Shown: positions 43,050 through 46,394 of the stretch, piece by piece
How the letters are laid out: each line of letters begins with the position of its first letter
Numbering within the stretch: the stretch's first letter is position 1
Assembly: GCA_040775095.1 (NCBI GenBank)
Contig: JAXGTD010000018.1
Location: forward strand, 1-46,394
Reading direction: 5' to 3'
Source: JAXGTD01 sp040775095
Lineage (GTDB): Bacteria > Pseudomonadota > Gammaproteobacteria > Chromatiales > Chromatiaceae
DNA length: 46,394 nucleotides
The notes under the pieces: model-generated
What the model saw: only the letters and a program-made list of their open reading frames with translations
What the model was told of the DNA's origin: nothing
Databases searched by the model: none
Translations under genes and position numbers: made by a program

Positions 43050-43137
43050 GCCAGTCGGACGACCCTGTCGGGCCTCCAAGGGATTGCAGTCGCGAGCGCC
43101 CCGACCCGGGCGCCGGTAACCCCTCAGGGTCAACACC

Positions 43138-43647
43138 ATGCAGGCACCTGCGCATCTCGTCGCCCGGCTGAATCTGTTCGGGGCCTCGCGGACGGTCGGC
43201 GATCTGATGGGGCTATGCGAGGAGAACTATGCCCTGCTGCTGCGACTCGCCCCGAACCTCAAGCATCTGCACGGGCGCTTGCGATCCGGTTGCAGCACCG
43301 GTGCCGACCTGTATCTGGACGTTCTCGAACAGGCGCCGTACACGAGCCTGATCAGGCTGACCTACCTGTTCGCCGGCTCGGCGGCGGGCGGGGGATTCGC
43401 CGCACCCGATCCAGACACCCGCCTGCGTGTCTATCATGACGCTGGCCAGGCCGAGGTGCTCGACCTGCGCCAGACGGTGCTGCCGCTCTATCGCCACTAT
43501 CAGTCACCGGCGCTGTCGGCCAAGTGGAAGGCCAATCTGTTCCTGTCCAAGTGGCTGATGTTCTGCGTGCGTGAAGGCCACCGGTTTCCGTCCGACAGCC
43601 TTTGCCCCGTCTCTCCACCCGGTCTCGAGCTCACGCCCAGCTTTTGA
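43138..43647 (+). CDS. DUF1249 (YqiB-like) protein
   Basis: The 169-residue protein has the family pattern LMGLCEENYALLLRLAPNL, TSLIRLTYLFAG, TRLRVYHDAGQAEVLDL and the ending NLFLSKWLMFCVREGHRF, shared with E. coli YqiB. The function of the family is unknown. Relative to YqiB it has an N-terminal extension of about 20 residues and a C-terminal tail (PSDSLCPVSPPGLELTPSF). The ribosome site is weak. Confidence 0.85.
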   Translation: MQAPAHLVARLNLFGASRTVGDLMGLCEENYALLLRLAPNLKHLHGRLRSGCSTGADLYLDVLEQAPYTSLIRLTYLFAGSAAGGGFAAPDPDTRLRVYHDAGQAEVLDLRQTVLPLYRHYQSPALSAKWKANLFLSKWLMFCVREGHRFPSDSLCPVSPPGLELTPSF

Positions 43648-43841
43648 TCCTGCAGGCCATCCGGCGCCCGGAACCCGGCGCCGATCGGGGAGGTCTGACG
43701 GGACAGGCACCGGGCTTCTCATGCGTCCACGCGGTGCCGTGCGGCGCGGGATGCCGGGGCCAATCTGGTCTGCCGCCCCCGCGTTTGCGGTCCACCACGG
43801 GACGATCGTGCGGTATCTGTCAGAAAAAAGATCGAAAAAAT

Positions 43842-43871
43842 TTGACCGCGTTTCTTGACAATCGTTAATCT
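43842..43871 (+). promoter_or_regulatory. Promoter of the iscR gene
   Basis: In an AT-rich patch, ttgacc (43842-43847) is followed after 18 bases by taatct (43866-43871), 53 bases before the iscR start. A second ttgaca at 43855 lacks a well-placed -10. Autoregulation by IscR is usual for this family, but I could not identify a clear type 1 site. Confidence 0.5.
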
Positions 43872-43923
43872 AAAACCAAGTAAGCGAGTGGGAAAAGGGC
43901 CGAGGCAACCAGGGCACAAGACC

Positions 43924-44394
43924 ATGAGACTCTCTACCAAGGGCAGATATGCGGTGACGGCCATGCTTGACCTGGCGCTCAATTCGGGCAAAGGCCCGGT
44001 GACGCTGGCCGACATCTCCGCCAACCAGGGGATCTCCCTCTCCTATCTGGAGCAGCTGTTCGCCGCCTTACGCGGCAAGCAGCTCGTGCGCGGCATCCGT
44101 GGACCGGGGGGTGGCTACTACCTGGGCAAGGCGTCGGAGGAGATATCCATCGCCGATATCATCTGCGCCGTCGACGAATGGGTGGAGTTCACCCGCTGCG
44201 GCGGTCGGGAAAACTGTCGCGACGGCCAGCGCTGTCTGACCCATACCCTCTGGGACCAGCTCAGCGATGAGATCTTTACGTTTCTGAGCGAGATCTCGCT
44301 TGCCGATCTGGTCGAACGGGGCCAGCGTGAGCGCGAACGCCGGCAGGTCCAGCCCAAACAGTCTCTACAGGTCGGCAAACAGCGCGCGGCCTAG
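43924..44394 (+). CDS. iscR: Fe-S cluster regulator IscR (Rrf2 family)
   Basis: The 156-residue protein begins MRLSTKGRYAVTAMLDLALN and has the winged-helix DNA-binding segment ADISANQGISLSYLEQLFAA and VRGIRGPGGGYYLGKA. The three cluster-ligand cysteines fall at Cys92, Cys98 and Cys104 (RCGGRENCRDGQRCLTH), exactly the E. coli IscR spacing and positions. Holo-IscR carries [2Fe-2S] and represses Fe-S assembly genes. The start at 43924 fits the family N-terminus; the frame upstream to 43855 covers the promoter. Unusually, no iscS, iscU or iscA follows: the next gene is prmB, after a hairpin and a repeat. Confidence 0.93.
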   Translation: MRLSTKGRYAVTAMLDLALNSGKGPVTLADISANQGISLSYLEQLFAALRGKQLVRGIRGPGGGYYLGKASEEISIADIICAVDEWVEFTRCGGRENCRDGQRCLTHTLWDQLSDEIFTFLSEISLADLVERGQRERERRQVQPKQSLQVGKQRAA

Positions 44395-44395
44395 G

Positions 44396-44412
44396 GCTCG
44401 CGAGGCGCGAGC
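44396..44412 (+). terminator. Hairpin directly after iscR
   Basis: Perfect arms gctcgcg (44396-44402) and cgcgagc (44406-44412) enclose a 3-base loop, one base past the stop. A short attttc run follows seven bases later. It would end iscR as a single-gene transcript. Confidence 0.5.
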
Positions 44413-44699
44413 GGCTCCATTTTCAAGCGCTTGCGGCGTTCGAAAAAGCTGGACCTTCCACGGCCCGCGGGCTGATTCTGCCCAAGAAACGGAAAAAAGA
44501 GCAGCGCCCCGCGGTGGGGCCCGGGCGTTTGGACAACCCGCGGCCGCGACGCATTACCGGCAGCCGACCCGATGGCTGAAGCATCGAGACGGAAGGTGTT
44601 ATGCTTAGCTATCAACCGTCCAGACGCGATCGGCGCGGCTGTGCACGGTGGCGTCCCGTCCGCGACGGGTTTCGATGCCGTGACCGATGATCCGAGCCC
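44413..44699. other. Repeat-bearing gap between iscR and prmB
   Basis: This gap holds a copy of the palindromic repeat (44418-44447, cattttcaagcgcttgcggc onward) related to 27499-27528, and a gcccc/ggggc hairpin (44506-44520) next to an A-rich run at 44491-44500. The A-rich run would give a U-tract only for minus-strand transcription, and no minus-strand gene is there. No gene was found. Confidence 0.45.
44418..44447. repeat. Palindromic repeat element, copy 2
   Basis: This element is a diverged relative of 27499-27528 with weaker self-pairing (cattttc against gaaaaa ends). It also lies a few tens of bases downstream of a stop codon, here that of iscR. Confidence 0.5.
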
Positions 44700-45641
44700 A
44701 TGCCGGCAGAAACTGACGACCTGCAGACCATCCAGGACTTTGTTCGCTGGGGTGCCAGCCGCTTCAATGAGGCCGGTCTGTTTTTTGGCCACGGCACCGA
44801 CAACGCGCTGGACGAGGCCGCCTGGCTGGTTGCCCACGCCCTGCATCTGCCGCCGGGGCTCCCCGGCGACTGGCGCGGCTGCCGCCTGACGCCCAGCGAG
44901 CGCACGGCGGTCTCCGAGCTGCTGCGGCGGCGTATCGCCGAGCGTATACCGGCCGCGTACCTGACCGGACGGGTCTGGTTCGCGGGGCTGGAGCTCGAGG
45001 TCGATCCGAATGTCCTGATACCCCGCTCGCCTCTGGCGGAGCTGATCACCGACGGTTTCGCGCCCTGGATCGAGCCGGAAGAGGTGGGTCGTGTGCTCGA
45101 CCTGTGCTGCGGCAGCGGCTGCATCGGAATCGCCACGGCGGTGCATCTCCCCGACGCCGACGTCGACCTGGCCGACATCTCGCCGGCGGCACTGCGTGTC
45201 GCGGCGCGCAACCGTGCCTTGCACGGGCTCGAAGGGCGGGTGCGGATCATCGAATCGGACCTGTTCGCCGGGTTGGACGAGATCGGGCCCGATGGCAGCG
45301 GCTACGACATCATCGTCTCCAATCCGCCCTACGTCGCCGCCGCGGAGATGGAGACCTTGCCCCTGGAATATGGGCACGAGCCGACGTTGGCGCTGGCGGC
45401 TGGCGAAACCGGCCTCGACCTGGTGCTGCGCATCCTGCGCGATGCGCCCAACTATCTCAACGACGGCGGGATCCTGGTGGTCGAAGTGGGCAATACGGCC
45501 CCGACCCTGCAGCAGCGTCTGCCGCATCTGCCGTTCATCTGGCTGGAGTTTGTGCGCGGCGGCGAGGGTGTGTTCCTGCTGCGCCAGGAACAGCTGCTGG
45601 AGTTCCATCCCCTGTTTGCGGAGGCGGTGTCGGACCTATGA
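44700..45641 (+). CDS. prmB: 50S ribosomal protein L3 N5-glutamine methyltransferase
   Basis: A 313-residue SAM-dependent methyltransferase of the PrmB/HemK group. The N-terminal helical domain contains DFVRWGASRFNEAGLFFGHG, which is characteristic of PrmB rather than PrmC. The catalytic domain has VLIPRSPLAELI, motif I VLDLCCGSGCIGIATA, and the glutamine-binding NPPY in IIVSNPPYVAAAEM. PrmB methylates a glutamine of ribosomal protein L3. Its stop overlaps the ATG of the next gene by four bases (ATGA). Confidence 0.94.
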   Translation: MPAETDDLQTIQDFVRWGASRFNEAGLFFGHGTDNALDEAAWLVAHALHLPPGLPGDWRGCRLTPSERTAVSELLRRRIAERIPAAYLTGRVWFAGLELEVDPNVLIPRSPLAELITDGFAPWIEPEEVGRVLDLCCGSGCIGIATAVHLPDADVDLADISPAALRVAARNRALHGLEGRVRIIESDLFAGLDEIGPDGSGYDIIVSNPPYVAAAEMETLPLEYGHEPTLALAAGETGLDLVLRILRDAPNYLNDGGILVVEVGNTAPTLQQRLPHLPFIWLEFVRGGEGVFLLRQEQLLEFHPLFAEAVSDL

Positions 45642-45958
45642 GCTTGAGACGGGCAAAGACGGTTGACGAATATGTCGAAAGGGTTCGCCAGGCGGTGTTC
45701 GAGGTCGCGGATCTGCGCGAGTGCCTGGGCCTCGAGCTCGAGGATCTGTCGCGGTTTCCGGCCTTTCTCGATCCATTGGATGACGACATCAAGGCCCTGT
45801 TCCCGTCGATGAGAGACGGTGATTTTGCGTCTGGTCGTGAAGACCTCCCCTTCATGGATGTCGCCACGCGTTTTGCTGGCGAGATCCCTTTCCAGACCCT
45901 GCTCGAGCAGATCAACGAGGCCCATCGCCGCGGGCTCGGGATAGATGACGATGTCTGA
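45638..45958 (+). CDS. Small unknown acidic protein (106 aa)
   Basis: No family recognised with confidence. The protein is charged and mostly helical (MSLRRAKTVDEYVERVRQAV, LGLELEDLSRFPAFLDPLDD), with no signal peptide, cysteine pair motif or membrane segment. Its ATG overlaps the prmB stop and its end overlaps the hemN start, so it is translationally coupled on both sides. That and neighbour-like codon use support it as a real gene. The tight coupling to hemN makes a link to that gene's expression or function possible, which is inference. Confidence 0.7.
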   Translation: MSLRRAKTVDEYVERVRQAVFEVADLRECLGLELEDLSRFPAFLDPLDDDIKALFPSMRDGDFASGREDLPFMDVATRFAGEIPFQTLLEQINEAHRRGLGIDDDV

Positions 45959-46394
45959 TCACACCCGGACCGAAGACCAGGGGATCGGCGGGGACCAGCA
46001 CACGGTCTTCGATCTCGATCTGATCAAGCGCTACGACCAAAGCGGTCCACGCTATACCTCCTATCCCACCGCGGTGGAGTTCGATCCGGCCTTCGATGCG
46101 GATGCCTATCGCGAGACCTGCCGGCGCAGCAACGAGAGCGGACGCCCGCTCTCGTTGTATTTCCACATCCCGTTCTGCGACACGGTCTGTTTCTATTGTG
46201 CCTGCAACAAGATTGCGACCAAGGATCGCACCCGCGCCCAGCCTTATCTGGATCGGGTCTATCGCGAGCTGCAGATGCAGTCGGCGCTGTTCGATGCCGA
46301 CCGGATAGTCGAGCAGCTGCATTGGGGTGGAGGCACGCCGACCTTCCTCAGCCACGGGCAGATGCGCGAGCTGATGGCGCGCACGCGCGAGGCA
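45951..46394 (+). CDS. hemN: Oxygen-independent coproporphyrinogen III dehydrogenase (partial, runs off the window)
   Basis: Only the first 148 residues are inside the window. The radical-SAM cluster motif is Cys76-x3-Cys80-x2-Cys83 in HIPFCDTVCFYCACNK, with the additional Cys85 typical of HemN. Upstream is the HemN-specific LIKRYDQSGPRYTSYPTAVE and downstream the SAM-binding LHWGGGTPTFLS. The enzyme makes protoporphyrinogen IX precursors for haem and, in phototrophs, bacteriochlorophyll when oxygen is absent. The start was placed at ATG 45951 because GGGA lies nine bases upstream; ATG 45945 in the same frame is an alternative. It overlaps the preceding gene by 8 bases. Confidence 0.94.
   Translation, partial: MSDHTRTEDQGIGGDQHTVFDLDLIKRYDQSGPRYTSYPTAVEFDPAFDADAYRETCRRSNESGRPLSLYFHIPFCDTVCFYCACNKIATKDRTRAQPYLDRVYRELQMQSALFDADRIVEQLHWGGGTPTFLSHGQMRELMARTREA

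Noticed and set aside
44506..44520. Intrinsic terminator on the minus strand between iscR and prmB
   Set aside because: The stem is followed by a U-tract only in minus-strand sense, and no minus-strand gene lies upstream of it.

Overview
The window reads as a stretch of chromosome from a high-GC gammaproteobacterium. The gene neighbourhoods dnaE-accA-tilS, xseB-ispA and asmA / yceH, and the family repertoire (HemP, SirB1-type, DUF1249/YqiB, FolE2, GntR-controlled prpBCD), fit the Chromatiales and relatives (purple sulfur bacteria). That narrower placement is inference, because no photosynthesis or sulfur-oxidation marker lies inside the window. I found no rRNA, tRNA, CRISPR array, prophage or intact insertion sequence.

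Layout. 1-381: a repeat-rich gene-free strip. 382-3107 (minus): ychF and a GDP-mannose-forming bifunctional enzyme. 3108-4003: a long gene-free region with a dispersed repeat. 4004-7921 (plus): a soluble hybrid histidine kinase followed at once by a secreted MliC-domain protein with internal repeats. 7997-8898: a Fur-box promoter, hemP and a histidine phosphatase. 8978-13630: a propionate (2-methylcitrate) locus with a GntR regulator behind a duplicated operator-like region, then prpB, prpC and prpD. 13765-19351 (minus): an asmA-like gene, an alpha/beta hydrolase and yceH. 19665-22565: divergent cation transporters (CPA1 antiporter, CorA). 23151-24803: a strong Fur box in front of an unrecognised 340-residue protein, then a repeat cluster and a small unknown protein. 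24930-30350: a methyltransferase, a CysZ-like membrane protein, a SirB1-type protein, two unknown overlapping genes and a secreted phosphoesterase. 30463-33065 (minus): folE2, ispA and xseB. 33184-46394 (plus): parE, a FIST-domain protein, dnaE, accA, tilS, a thioredoxin, a DUF1249 protein, iscR, prmB, a small unknown protein and the start of hemN.

How the genes work together. The prp block would oxidise propionyl-CoA through 2-methylcitrate to pyruvate and succinate. The two Fur boxes and iscR show three separate iron-linked control points. ispA/xseB, parE, dnaE, accA, tilS and prmB are housekeeping functions. The least explained parts are the Fur-controlled orphan gene at 23213-24235, the identical 38-bp repeats in front of the GntR gene, the repeat-bearing MliC protein beside the hybrid kinase, and a family of small dispersed repeats placed just downstream of genes.
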